DNA of 64,000 nt, taken from positions 2,914,001 through 2,978,000 of the forward strand of contig NZ_CP012268.1 of assembly GCF_001277195.1 (NCBI RefSeq), read 5' to 3'. Under the pieces are notes generated by a model. The model worked only from the letters and a program-made list of their open reading frames with translations, searched no databases and had not been told where the DNA came from. The DNA is from Cronobacter muytjensii ATCC 51329 (GTDB taxonomy: Bacteria > Pseudomonadota > Gammaproteobacteria > Enterobacterales > Enterobacteriaceae). The stretch's first letter is position 1. Each line of letters begins with the position of its first letter. The translations under genes and the position numbers were made by a program. Below are positions 16,164-25,103 of the stretch, piece by piece.

Positions 16164-17648
16164 ATGCACAGTCATTATTTACGCCTTTTTCAGCAGCCGA
16201 AATCCGCCATTTTACTGATCCTCGGCTTCGCCTCCGGCCTGCCGCTGGCGCTCACCTCCGGCACACTTCAGGCCTGGATGACGGTTGAGAATATCGACCT
16301 CAAAACCATCGGTTTTTTCTCGCTTGTCGGTCAGGCTTACGTCTTTAAATTTCTCTGGTCGCCGGTCATGGACCGCTATACGCCGCCGCTGCTCGGCAGG
16401 CGTCGCGGCTGGCTATTTATCACGCAACTGTTACTGCTGGTAGCTATCGCCGGGATGGGCTTTTTAGAGCCCTCGACGCATCTGCGCTGGATGGCGGCGC
16501 TGGCGGTGCTTATCGCGTTCTGTTCAGCCTCGCAGGATATCGTGTTCGACGCCTGGAAAACCGACGTGCTGCCCGCTGACGAACGCGGCTCGGGCGCGGC
16601 GATTAGCGTGCTTGGCTATCGGCTGGCGATGCTGGTCTCAGGCGGACTGGCGCTGTGGCTCGCAGACCGCTGGCTCGGCTGGCAGGCCACTTACTGGCTG
16701 ATGGCAGCGCTTCTCATCCCCTGCCTTATCGCCACCTGGTTTGCGCCGGAGCCTGACGACGCCATCCCGGCCCCGCGCACTCTGGAGCAGGCCGTCGTTG
16801 CGCCGCTGCGCGATTTCTTCGGGCGTAACAACGCCTGGCTTATCCTGTTGCTGATTGTCCTTTATAAGCTTGGCGACGCGTTCGCCATGAGCCTGACCAC
16901 CACCTTTCTTATTCGCGGCGTCGGCTTTGACGCCGCTCAGGTCGGCATGGTGAATAAAACGCTGGGGCTGCTCGCGACGATTATCGGCGCGCTCTACGGC
17001 GGGGTATTAATGCAGCGGCTGTCGCTGTTCCGCGCGCTGCTGATCTTCGGCATTTTACAGGCGGCGTCGAACGCCGGTTACTGGCTGCTGTCAGTGAGCG
17101 ATAAAGATCTGCTGACCATGGCGGCCGCAGTTTTCTTTGAAAACCTGTGCGGCGGCATGGGCACCGCGGCGTTTGTGGCGCTGCTGATGACGCTGTGTAA
17201 TAAGTCGTTTTCCGCCACCCAGTTTGCCCTGCTCTCCGCGCTGTCGGCTGTCGGGCGCGTCTATGTGGGCCCGGTGGCGGGCTGGTTTGTGGAAGCTTAC
17301 GGCTGGCCGAGCTTTTATCTCTTCTCGGTAGTCGCGGCGGTGCCGGGTATTCTGCTGTTGCAGTTGTGCCGGGGCACACTGGAGTATACCCGTGAAACCG
17401 GCGCGTTTTTGCGCCGCCAGGCGTTCCCGGCGGGTTATCGTTTCGCGCTGCGTCTGCTGCTGATCGGTTGCGCGCTGCTCGGCGCCTGGCTTTTGGTGAT
17501 TATCAGCAACGCGCTCGGCCTGAGCGCGTTAACCTTTGATGGGATGCTGCTTGAAGCCGGCGCGTTACTGGCGCTGGGGGGGATCGTGCTGGGCTGTTTG
17601 CTCGATTACCTGGCGCTACGTCGCGTCGCGGTGCGTTCAGAACCCTGA
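16164..17648 (+). CDS. ampG: Muropeptide permease AmpG
   Basis: Inner-membrane major-facilitator permease importing GlcNAc-anhydroMurNAc peptides for cell-wall recycling; its cargo controls AmpC induction in species with ampR. The 494-residue protein begins MHSHYLRLFQQPKSA and runs through many hydrophobic helices with the family segments LGFASGLPLALTSGTLQAWM (about 20-39) and FSASQDIVFDAWKTD-like SASQDIVFDAWKTD. I take the ATG at 16164; the frame opens earlier but over the terminator at 16127-16153. Its last 12 bp overlap the convergent J-domain gene. Confidence 0.95.
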   Translation: MHSHYLRLFQQPKSAILLILGFASGLPLALTSGTLQAWMTVENIDLKTIGFFSLVGQAYVFKFLWSPVMDRYTPPLLGRRRGWLFITQLLLLVAIAGMGFLEPSTHLRWMAALAVLIAFCSASQDIVFDAWKTDVLPADERGSGAAISVLGYRLAMLVSGGLALWLADRWLGWQATYWLMAALLIPCLIATWFAPEPDDAIPAPRTLEQAVVAPLRDFFGRNNAWLILLLIVLYKLGDAFAMSLTTTFLIRGVGFDAAQVGMVNKTLGLLATIIGALYGGVLMQRLSLFRALLIFGILQAASNAGYWLLSVSDKDLLTMAAAVFFENLCGGMGTAAFVALLMTLCNKSFSATQFALLSALSAVGRVYVGPVAGWFVEAYGWPSFYLFSVVAAVPGILLLQLCRGTLEYTRETGAFLRRQAFPAGYRFALRLLLIGCALLGAWLLVIISNALGLSALTFDGMLLEAGALLALGGIVLGCLLDYLALRRVAVRSEP

Positions 17649-18977
17649 TCTTATCGCCTCAATAAAAAGGCGGATAAACACGCTGTACAACTTCGTGCCG
17701 AAAGGAATTAAAAACAGGTTAATCACCCACGGCAGCTGACAAAGCAACTGAACAGGAAACCCGATCGGCCCGGAGATGATATCAATGGGCCAGCGCCACC
17801 ACTGCCGCGCCCGCGGTCTCAGACACACCACCAGCACTCCCACGATAATCACGACCATATAAAGCACCGGCGTGATTTCGTGGCTTTTCTGATAGAACGC
17901 CACGGCATAGTGCGCAAAAAGCCCCACCGGGGCCGCCAGCAGCGTGACTGATAACAGCACATACCCAATACGGACGCCGATCCGTTGTCGGCTCCCCTCA
18001 GGATAGCGGTTCCAGAGCGCCGGGATACCGAACAGATAAGCCCCTACAATCGCACTCACAATCCCCACATCCACCGCCCTTACCTGAGGATCGACCGCCA
18101 GAAAACCCAGCACGCCGCCCCAAAAGAGCAGGCTTATGAAGAGATGCATCGACAGCGCCCGGCCTGGCGTATAGAGCAGTTCCATCATCACCGGGTTAAT
18201 ACGCTGCCATAAACCGGGCTGTTCGCCGCACATCGTCTGGACCTGCTGCCGGGCCTCGTCAAGAAATCCAGGCCACAGTCGCCCCCACCACGGCAGCGGC
18301 GCCTGCGGCTCGGTCATCAGTCGCCAGCGGGCTCGCCAGAGCCAGTTCGCCTGATGCTGCCCGCGCTCCACGATCATCCGGTAATCTTCTTCCGTGGTGG
18401 TGACGCGCGCGTCGAGCGCCTCCACCAGCCAGTCGGACAGCGCTGTGCTGCGGTAGCTCTCAAGCTCCCACCCCATTACCCTGCCGACATGCTCCAGCTG
18501 GCCTCGCGTGAGCCACTGTTCATCCGCCAGCGCTCCGGCCAGTTGCTCGCTGAAGTAGCGGCGCGCCGCCAGCGCATCCGGCAGCTCGGTTACCAGGTAA
18601 GTTTCCAGCAGCTGGCAGCCAGCCATCTCATCGGCGACGATAAAAGGCGACAGCCACTGCGCTTTCTCGCGAAGCTGCTGCGCATCCCAGCCGGGCTGCG
18701 ACATGACATCCGGCTGCGGAGTCGTTTCCGTTTGCAGCCAGGCAGGGATATCACCGTCTGTGATAACGACAGGCGATTGCGCCTCGTCGCCGTCGGTTGC
18801 ATCGTCCAGGTCTTCTTCTTCCTGGTAGCGTTGCGCCGCCTCGTAGGCTTCGCGCAGCCGCTGATACATTTGCGGGTCCTGATCCGGACGATGCTGCTTG
18901 ACCACTTTCGCCCAGGCGCGGCGCAACGCGCTTTTGTCTTTGGTCGGCTCAAGGCCGAGAAGGCTCCAGGCATCCAT
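17637..18977 (-). CDS. Membrane-anchored J-domain protein (DjlB/DjlC-like)
   Basis: A 446-residue co-chaperone. Residues 1-50 form a short J domain with helix patterns SLLGLEPTKD and RRAWAKVVKQ, but the diagnostic HPD tripeptide reads R30-P31-D32 with histidine at 29, one position early. A soluble middle follows, then five predicted membrane helices (about 277-295, 303-321, 336-358, 368-385, 405-427). The layout resembles E. coli DjlB and DjlC, which act with HscC. Its ATG overlaps the hscC stop by one base (TAATG), indicating translational coupling. E. coli has its hscC region elsewhere on the chromosome, so the position here is different. The exact orthologue cannot be named from sequence alone. 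Confidence 0.85.
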   Translation of the reverse strand: MDAWSLLGLEPTKDKSALRRAWAKVVKQHRPDQDPQMYQRLREAYEAAQRYQEEEDLDDATDGDEAQSPVVITDGDIPAWLQTETTPQPDVMSQPGWDAQQLREKAQWLSPFIVADEMAGCQLLETYLVTELPDALAARRYFSEQLAGALADEQWLTRGQLEHVGRVMGWELESYRSTALSDWLVEALDARVTTTEEDYRMIVERGQHQANWLWRARWRLMTEPQAPLPWWGRLWPGFLDEARQQVQTMCGEQPGLWQRINPVMMELLYTPGRALSMHLFISLLFWGGVLGFLAVDPQVRAVDVGIVSAIVGAYLFGIPALWNRYPEGSRQRIGVRIGYVLLSVTLLAAPVGLFAHYAVAFYQKSHEITPVLYMVVIIVGVLVVCLRPRARQWWRWPIDIISGPIGFPVQLLCQLPWVINLFLIPFGTKLYSVFIRLFIEAIRSGF

Positions 18978-20677
18978 TAGCGTAACCCGTCGTCAAACTG
19001 GGCGAGGATCTGCGCCAGCGACTGACGCGCGTCGGCGATCGCGCGCAGATCCTGGCTTTCCAGCGCCTGCTCAAACTGCGCGCTGTAGTGATCGATAAGA
19101 TGACGCCGCTCGCCGAGCGTCTGTTCATAACGCAGGCTCGCCTGCGCCAGCAGTTGCCGGTTCTCCGTGCGGTCGCGCGGATGGATTTTCAACGCATTGA
19201 GCTGCGCCAGGCGCTGCTGGATCTCCTCCGGGCTGAGGCTGCCAGGCGCGCGTTCAATCACCAGCGACGCCACGTCCTCCTGACCGTCGATTTTACATTC
19301 CACTTCCAGAATGCCATCAAGGGTATAAGTGAAACGTACATCCACGGTCACTTCGTCCGCCGGGCGCGGTGGGATATCGAGCGTAAATTTGTCGAGCAGA
19401 ATATTCTCGGCCACCCGGCGCGCCTCGCCCTGAAATACGGCGATTTCGAGCTGGCGCTGGTTGTCATAAACGGTCGCGATGGAGCGGAACATGCTGACCG
19501 GCACAAAGCTGTTGCGCTCGATAATCGGCAGAAAGTAGCCGCTCTCGAAGCGTTCGCCGTGACGGCGCGCCGTTTCGATGCCGAGCGAATAGGGCATTAC
19601 ATCCGTAAGTACAACGTCGTCGAGCGCCGCGTCGAGGCTTGCAAGCCCCGCCTGGATGCCCGCGCCCAGCGCCACCACTTCATCCGGGTTGAGCTCAGCG
19701 CGCGGGAAGCGGCCAAACATGCGCGCCGCCAGCTGGCGCACCACCGGCATGCGCGTGGCGCCGCCCACCAGGATAACATCGTCCAGATCGCCGATATCAA
19801 AACGGGCGTCGCGCAGCGCCTGGATAACGGGCTGTTTCAGCCGCGCCAGCAGCGGCTGGCAGATATCGGTGAGCGTGTCATTATCCAGCCGCCAGGTCAT
19901 CTCCTGCCCGCCAGCGTGGAGCGTGGCTGTCGCCAGCGCCTGCTGCGTGAGCTGGTGTTTCAGGCCTTCGGCCTGCGCCGTCAGTTGCGCCTCTTCGAAT
20001 GCGTCCGCCGGCTGGTAGTCAGGGTAACGCGACAGCATCCACTGGCGAATAACATCGGTAAAGTCATCGCCGCCGAGGCGCGCGTCGCCGCTACTGGCGC
20101 GTACTTCGATCACGCCTTCAAACATATCGACGATAGAGACGTCAAACGTGCCGCCGCCGAGGTCAAAAACAAGGAACTTTTGCTCACGGTTATCGGCAAG
20201 ACCATAGGCAAGCGAGGCCGCTGTCGGTTCATTGACCAGACGCTCGACGTCAAGCCCCGCCAGGTGCCCGGCGGTTTTCACCGCTTTGCGCTGAATATCG
20301 TTAAACCAGGCCGGGACGGTAATGACCGCGCGTGTGATGGTCGACCCGAGCGCCACTTCAGCGTCGGTTTTCAGCTTGCGCAGCACCAGCGCCGAAAGCT
20401 CTTCCGCGCGAAAGCGATGCTCGCCGAGGGTAAACACTTTGTCGGTGCCCATGTAGCGTTTGAAGCTCGCGTGCGTGAGCGTCGGATGACTGACCAGGCG
20501 GGCTTTCGCCGCAGCGCCGACAATCAGATGTCCGTCATCGTCCAGGCCGACGACAGAAGGCGTCAGCACGCGCTTGTCACCATCGGCAATCAGCGTCGAC
20601 TGCCCCCCGGTAAACCAGGCCACCGCGCTGTTAGACGTGCCTAAATCGATGCCTATCAGAGGCGTTACTGTTTCCAT
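18977..20677 (-). CDS. hscC: Hsp70-family chaperone HscC
   Basis: A 566-residue Hsp70 homologue of the short HscC type. It has the phosphate-1 motif IGIDLGTSNSAVAW (residues about 8-21), the phosphate-2 motif FDLGGGTFDVSI, the connect and adenosine motifs (VNEPTAASLAYG, VGGATRMP) and a substrate-binding domain with the interdomain DVMPYSLGIE linker; the C-terminal lid is much shorter than in DnaK. The frame is open upstream, but METVTPLIGIDLG at 20677 gives the family start. It is followed directly by its J-protein gene. The specialised substrates of HscC are poorly known. Confidence 0.93.
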   Translation of the reverse strand: METVTPLIGIDLGTSNSAVAWFTGGQSTLIADGDKRVLTPSVVGLDDDGHLIVGAAAKARLVSHPTLTHASFKRYMGTDKVFTLGEHRFRAEELSALVLRKLKTDAEVALGSTITRAVITVPAWFNDIQRKAVKTAGHLAGLDVERLVNEPTAASLAYGLADNREQKFLVFDLGGGTFDVSIVDMFEGVIEVRASSGDARLGGDDFTDVIRQWMLSRYPDYQPADAFEEAQLTAQAEGLKHQLTQQALATATLHAGGQEMTWRLDNDTLTDICQPLLARLKQPVIQALRDARFDIGDLDDVILVGGATRMPVVRQLAARMFGRFPRAELNPDEVVALGAGIQAGLASLDAALDDVVLTDVMPYSLGIETARRHGERFESGYFLPIIERNSFVPVSMFRSIATVYDNQRQLEIAVFQGEARRVAENILLDKFTLDIPPRPADEVTVDVRFTYTLDGILEVECKIDGQEDVASLVIERAPGSLSPEEIQQRLAQLNALKIHPRDRTENRQLLAQASLRYEQTLGERRHLIDHYSAQFEQALESQDLRAIADARQSLAQILAQFDDGLR

Positions 20678-21197
20678 GCGTATCAATCCTTTACCCTGAA
20701 TGATTGTTGTTTTATTGTTGCTTTTATCGCCAGAAAAAAAGCACAACCAGGAAAGCGTTCCAATTTACTGGTCAATAAAATAGCATTTGATTTGCTTAGA
20801 TATATTTATCGAAATTTGGTAGCAGAGACTTTAAATAATTTCGTTTATCATTCTGTGCGACATTATTTTTAACGATTCAGCACCGTGAAAAATTATTTTC
20901 CCGCCGTTATTGTTTCTCATTTGAAACCGCCTTGTTAATTTATTGTATGTTATTTCCACCCCTATATACTCAATTCCCGTCTTGACCTTACTTTACATAG
21001 GATTTTGTTATAACCCTTGCCATGTGGCTGTCATGGCTTACATTTTACATTTTGTTGCATTGGCTGTGACGGTAGCGACAGAACCCGGTTACACCCCACA
21101 GACACTGCGCCATTCGTGTTTACAGTAATGTAACCTTCCCGTAAAATGCCCGGCACACTTTAACCGCCACCAGATCCCCCTGAATTGAGGTCGTTAA
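20678..21197. other. A+T-rich divergent regulatory region hscC/cyoA
   Basis: This 520-bp gap is markedly richer in A and T than its surroundings. It holds an ArcA-like site at 20933-20952 and a possible promoter near 20981-21010 for cyo. The only open frame, 61 codons at 20943-21128, has no ribosome binding site or recognisable sequence and is not called. Confidence 0.7.
20933..20952 (+). promoter_or_regulatory. Candidate ArcA binding site upstream of cyoA
   Basis: TGTTAATTTATTGTATGTTA contains a TGTTA element and a TGTAT element 11 bases apart, plus a further TGTTA, the direct-repeat pattern bound by phosphorylated ArcA. ArcA repression of cyoABCDE under low oxygen is established in E. coli. 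The site is about 245 bp upstream of the start codon. Confidence 0.45.
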
Positions 21198-22145
21198 ATG
21201 AGACTCAGGAAATACAATAAAAGTTTGGGACTGCTGTCATTATTCGCAGGCACTGTTTTACTCAGTGGCTGCGATGCTGCGCTTCTCAACCCCAAAGGAC
21301 AGATTGGACTGGAGCAACGTTCACTGATACTGACCGCCCTCGGGCTGATGTTGATTGTCGTGATTCCAGCCATCGTGATGGCTATTGGCTTCGCCTGGAA
21401 ATATCGGGCAACCAATAAGGACGCAAAATACAGCCCCAACTGGTCACACTCCAACAAAGTTGAAGCTGTTGTCTGGACCATCCCTATCCTTATCATCATT
21501 TTCCTTGCAGTACTGACATGGAAAACCACGCACTCGCTCGAACCCAGCCGTCCGCTGGCGCACGATGCGAAGCCGGTGACCATCGAAGTTATCGCAATGG
21601 ACTGGAAGTGGTTCTTCATTTATCCGGAGCAGGGCATCGCGACGGTCAATGAAATCGCGTTCCCGGCGAACACGCCTGTGGAATTCAAAATCACCTCCAA
21701 CTCGGTGATGAACTCCTTCTTTATTCCGCGCCTGGGTAGCCAGATCTACGCAATGGCAGGTATGCAGACCAAACTGCACCTGATTGCGAACGAAGCCGGC
21801 ACCTACGACGGTATTTCTGCTAACTACAGTGGTGCAGGTTTCTCCGGCATGAAGTTCAAGGCAATCGCCACGCCGGATAACGAGACCTTCAACCAGTGGG
21901 TGGCCAAAGCGAAGCAGTCTGGCAAAACCATTAACGATATGGCGACCTATGACAAGCTGGCGGCCCCGAGCGAATACAACAAAGTCGAATACTTCTCCAG
22001 CGTAAAACCGAATTTGTTTAAAGACGTGATTAACAAATTCATGGGACCTGGGAAGAGCATGGACGTGACTCAGTCTGAAGGGGAGCACAACGCCCACGAA
22101 GGCATGGAAGGCATGGACATGAATCACGCGGAAACCTCTCACTAA
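21198..22145 (+). CDS. cyoA: Cytochrome bo ubiquinol oxidase subunit II
   Basis: Membrane-anchored subunit of the proton-pumping terminal oxidase. The 315-residue protein is a lipoprotein (lipobox LSGC, cysteine C25) with two following membrane helices (about 45-70 and 90-110) and a periplasmic cupredoxin fold that lacks the copper A ligands, as expected for quinol oxidases. C-terminal residues are rich in histidine, methionine and glutamate. First gene of cyoABCDE, with a GAGG ribosome binding site seven bases before ATG. Confidence 0.98.
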   Translation: MRLRKYNKSLGLLSLFAGTVLLSGCDAALLNPKGQIGLEQRSLILTALGLMLIVVIPAIVMAIGFAWKYRATNKDAKYSPNWSHSNKVEAVVWTIPILIIIFLAVLTWKTTHSLEPSRPLAHDAKPVTIEVIAMDWKWFFIYPEQGIATVNEIAFPANTPVEFKITSNSVMNSFFIPRLGSQIYAMAGMQTKLHLIANEAGTYDGISANYSGAGFSGMKFKAIATPDNETFNQWVAKAKQSGKTINDMATYDKLAAPSEYNKVEYFSSVKPNLFKDVINKFMGPGKSMDVTQSEGEHNAHEGMEGMDMNHAETSH

Positions 22146-22164
22146 GGGGCCGAGGAATAATACG

Positions 22165-24156
22165 ATGTTCGGAAAACTTACACTGGATGCAATCCCGTAC
22201 CATGAGCCGATTATCATGGTTACGGTGGCTGCCATTATCGTCGGGGGTCTGGCGCTAGTTGCAGCTATCACTTACTTCGGTAAGTGGTCTTATCTGTGGA
22301 ACGAGTGGCTCACCTCTGTGGACCACAAACGTCTGGGGATTATGTATATCCTCGTGGCTATCGTGATGCTGGTTCGCGGCTTCGCGGACGCCATCATGAT
22401 GCGTACCCAGCAATTGCTGGCGGCCTCCGGCGAAGCCGGGTTCCTGCCGCCGCATCACTACGACCAGATCTTTACCGCCCACGGCGTTATCATGATCTTC
22501 TTCGTGGCGATGCCGTTCGTTATCGGTCTGATGAACCTGGTGGTTCCGCTGCAGATCGGCGCGCGCGACGTGGCATATCCGTTCCTGAACAACCTGAGCT
22601 TCTGGTTCACGGTTGTCGGGGTAATCCTTGTGAACGTCTCTCTGGGCGTGGGCGAATTTGCTCAGACCGGCTGGGTGGCCTATCCGCCGCTCTCGGGTAT
22701 TGAGTACAGTCCGGGCGTTGGGGTGGACTACTGGATCTGGAGTCTCCAGCTCTCCGGTATTGGTACGACATTGACCGGTATCAACTTCTTCGTGACCATC
22801 CTGAAGATGCGTGCGCCGGGCATGACCATGTTCAAAATGCCGGTATTCACCTGGGCGTCGCTGTGTACTAACGTCCTGATTATCGTCTCGTTCCCGATCC
22901 TGACCGTCACTATTGCGTTGCTAACCCTGGACCGCTATCTGGGCACCCATTTCTTTACCAATGATATGGGCGGCAACATGATGATGTACGTGAACCTGAT
23001 CTGGGCCTGGGGCCATCCGGAAGTGTACATCCTGGTTCTGCCGGTGTTTGGTGTGTTCTCTGAAATCACCTCCACCTTCTCGAAGAAACGTCTGTTCGGT
23101 TACACCTCCCTCGTTTGGGCGACCATCGCGATTACCGTGCTGTCGTTCATCGTGTGGCTGCACCACTTCTTCACCATGGGTAGTGGCGCGAACGTTAACG
23201 CCTTCTTTGGTATCACCACGATGATTATCGCCATCCCGACCGGGGTGAAGATCTTCAACTGGCTGTTCACCATGTATCAGGGCCGTATTCAGTTCCACTC
23301 TTCCATGCTGTGGACTATCGGCTTCATCATCACCTTCTCTATCGGTGGTATGACTGGCGTACTGCTGGCGGTGCCGGGCGCAGACTTCGTACTGCACAAC
23401 AGCCTGTTCCTGATTGCGCACTTCCATAACGTAATCATCGGTGGTGTGGTCTTCGGTTGCTTCGCCGGTATGAGCTACTGGTGGCCGAAAGCCTTCGGCT
23501 ACAAGATGAACGAGACCTGGGGCATCCGCGCCTTCTGGTTCTGGATCATCGGCTTCTTCGTGACCTTTATGCCGCTGTACGCCATGGGCTTCATGGGTAT
23601 GACGCGTCGCGTTAGCCAGAACATCGACCCGATGTTCCAGCCGCTGATGATTGTCGCTGAAATCGGCGCGCTGCTGATTGCCTGCGGTATCCTGTGCATC
23701 ATCCTGCAGATCTACGTGAGTGTTCGCGACCGTCATCTGAACCGCGACCTGACTGGCGACCCGTGGGGCGGCCGTACGCTGGAGTGGGCGACTTCTTCTC
23801 CGCCGCCGTTCTACAACTTCGCGGTAGTACCGGAAATCCACGAGCGCGATGCGTTCTGGGAAATGAAAGACAAAGGTGAAGCTTACAAGCAGCCGGCGCA
23901 CTATGAAGAAATTCATATGCCGCGCAACAGCGCAGCGGGTATTTTCATCGGCGCGTTCAGCACCATCTTTGGCTTCGCGATGATCTGGCACATCTGGTGG
24001 CTGGCTATCGTGGGCTTCGCGGGTATCGTTATTACCTGGATTGCGAAGAGCTTCGATGAAGACGTGGATTACTATGTACCGGTAGCCACCGTTGAGAAAC
24101 TGGAAAACCAGCACTTCGAAGAAATCACCAAAGCAGGGCTGAAAAATGTCAACTGA
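22165..24156 (+). CDS. cyoB: Cytochrome bo ubiquinol oxidase subunit I
   Basis: Catalytic 663-residue heme-copper subunit that binds heme b, heme o3 and copper B and pumps protons. Visible ligand motifs are the first heme histidine in AHGVIM, the copper-B and cross-link motif WAWGHPEVYILVLP, the HH pair in VWLHHFFTMG, and LIAHFHNVIIGG with the two heme histidines. About 15 membrane helices, same length as E. coli CyoB. Starts 19 bp after cyoA and overlaps cyoC by 11 bp. Confidence 0.99.
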   Translation: MFGKLTLDAIPYHEPIIMVTVAAIIVGGLALVAAITYFGKWSYLWNEWLTSVDHKRLGIMYILVAIVMLVRGFADAIMMRTQQLLAASGEAGFLPPHHYDQIFTAHGVIMIFFVAMPFVIGLMNLVVPLQIGARDVAYPFLNNLSFWFTVVGVILVNVSLGVGEFAQTGWVAYPPLSGIEYSPGVGVDYWIWSLQLSGIGTTLTGINFFVTILKMRAPGMTMFKMPVFTWASLCTNVLIIVSFPILTVTIALLTLDRYLGTHFFTNDMGGNMMMYVNLIWAWGHPEVYILVLPVFGVFSEITSTFSKKRLFGYTSLVWATIAITVLSFIVWLHHFFTMGSGANVNAFFGITTMIIAIPTGVKIFNWLFTMYQGRIQFHSSMLWTIGFIITFSIGGMTGVLLAVPGADFVLHNSLFLIAHFHNVIIGGVVFGCFAGMSYWWPKAFGYKMNETWGIRAFWFWIIGFFVTFMPLYAMGFMGMTRRVSQNIDPMFQPLMIVAEIGALLIACGILCIILQIYVSVRDRHLNRDLTGDPWGGRTLEWATSSPPPFYNFAVVPEIHERDAFWEMKDKGEAYKQPAHYEEIHMPRNSAAGIFIGAFSTIFGFAMIWHIWWLAIVGFAGIVITWIAKSFDEDVDYYVPVATVEKLENQHFEEITKAGLKNVN

Positions 24157-24763
24157 GAGCATTAATCACGAACTTGCCCATGGCAGCCATGAGCATGGGC
24201 ACCACGATGCAGGAGCGAACAAAGTGTTCGGCTTCTGGATCTACCTGATGAGCGACTGCATTCTGTTTGCATGTCTGTTTGCCACCTATGCCGTTCTTGT
24301 GAACGGCACGGCGGGGGGCCCGACCGGGAAAGACATTTTCGAACTGCCGTTTGTGCTGGTTGAAACTTTCCTGCTGTTGTTCTCCTCCATCACGTATGGC
24401 ATGGCGATGATCGCCATGAACAACAACAAACAGAGCCAGGTGATGTCCTGGCTCGCCCTGACCTTCCTGTTTGGCGCAGGGTTCGTGGCGATGGAAATCT
24501 ATGAATTCCATCATCTGATCGCAGAAGGCTTCGGCCCAGACAGAAGCGGCTTCCTGTCCGCCTTCTTCGCGCTGGTCGGCACCCACGGTCTCCACGTGAC
24601 CTCTGGCCTTATCTGGATGGTTGTGATGATGATTCACGTCTCCCGCCGCGGTCTGACCCACAATAACCGCGCGCGCCTGATGTGCCTGAGCATGTTCTGG
24701 CACTTCCTGGACGTGGTGTGGATCTGCGTGTTCTCTGTAGTCTATCTGATGGGGGCGATGTAA
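24146..24763 (+). CDS. cyoC: Cytochrome bo ubiquinol oxidase subunit III
   Basis: A 205-residue integral membrane subunit with five predicted helices, homologous to cytochrome oxidase subunit III, needed for stable assembly. The histidine-rich start (HELAHGSHEHGHHD) precedes the first helix FGFWIYLMSDCILF. Its ATG lies 11 bp inside cyoB and its TAA shares a base with the cyoD ATG, showing tight translational coupling. Confidence 0.98.
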   Translation: MSTESINHELAHGSHEHGHHDAGANKVFGFWIYLMSDCILFACLFATYAVLVNGTAGGPTGKDIFELPFVLVETFLLLFSSITYGMAMIAMNNNKQSQVMSWLALTFLFGAGFVAMEIYEFHHLIAEGFGPDRSGFLSAFFALVGTHGLHVTSGLIWMVVMMIHVSRRGLTHNNRARLMCLSMFWHFLDVVWICVFSVVYLMGAM

Positions 24764-25092
24764 TGAGTCATTCAACCGATCACAACGGCGCTCATCACGG
24801 TGGCGTCAAGACGTACCTGATCGGGTTTATCCTGTCGGTTATTCTGACAGTAATCCCGTTCTGGATGGTCATGAATGGTTCCGCGTCTCACGGCACCCTG
24901 CTGGGTGTGGTAGTGGCAACCGCAGTCGTACAGATTCTGGTTCACCTGGTGTGCTTCCTGCACATGAACGCTTCCTCTGAGGAGCGCTGGAACCTGGTAG
25001 CCTTTGTCTTTACGTTGCTGATTATCGCGATAGTAGTGGTAGGCTCTATCTGGATTATGTGGAACCTGAATTACAACATGATGGTTCACTAA
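24763..25092 (+). CDS. cyoD: Cytochrome bo ubiquinol oxidase subunit IV
   Basis: Small 109-residue membrane subunit with three helices (about 17-37, 46-66, 79-100) assisting copper-B site assembly. The start MSHSTDHNGAHHGG is read from the ATG at 24763, which overlaps the cyoC stop in TAATG; upstream in-frame methionines lie inside cyoC. Confidence 0.98.
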   Translation: MSHSTDHNGAHHGGVKTYLIGFILSVILTVIPFWMVMNGSASHGTLLGVVVATAVVQILVHLVCFLHMNASSEERWNLVAFVFTLLIIAIVVVGSIWIMWNLNYNMMVH

Positions 25093-25103
25093 GAGCGGCG
25101 AGT

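Noticed and set aside
19088..20644. A 518-codon open frame on the plus strand
   Set aside because: It is fully antisense to hscC, whose motifs are unmistakable, and encodes an Arg/His-rich sequence with no known domain.
20943..21128. A 61-codon open frame in the hscC-cyoA gap
   Set aside because: It has no ribosome binding site, no similarity I recognise and covers the likely cyo promoter region.
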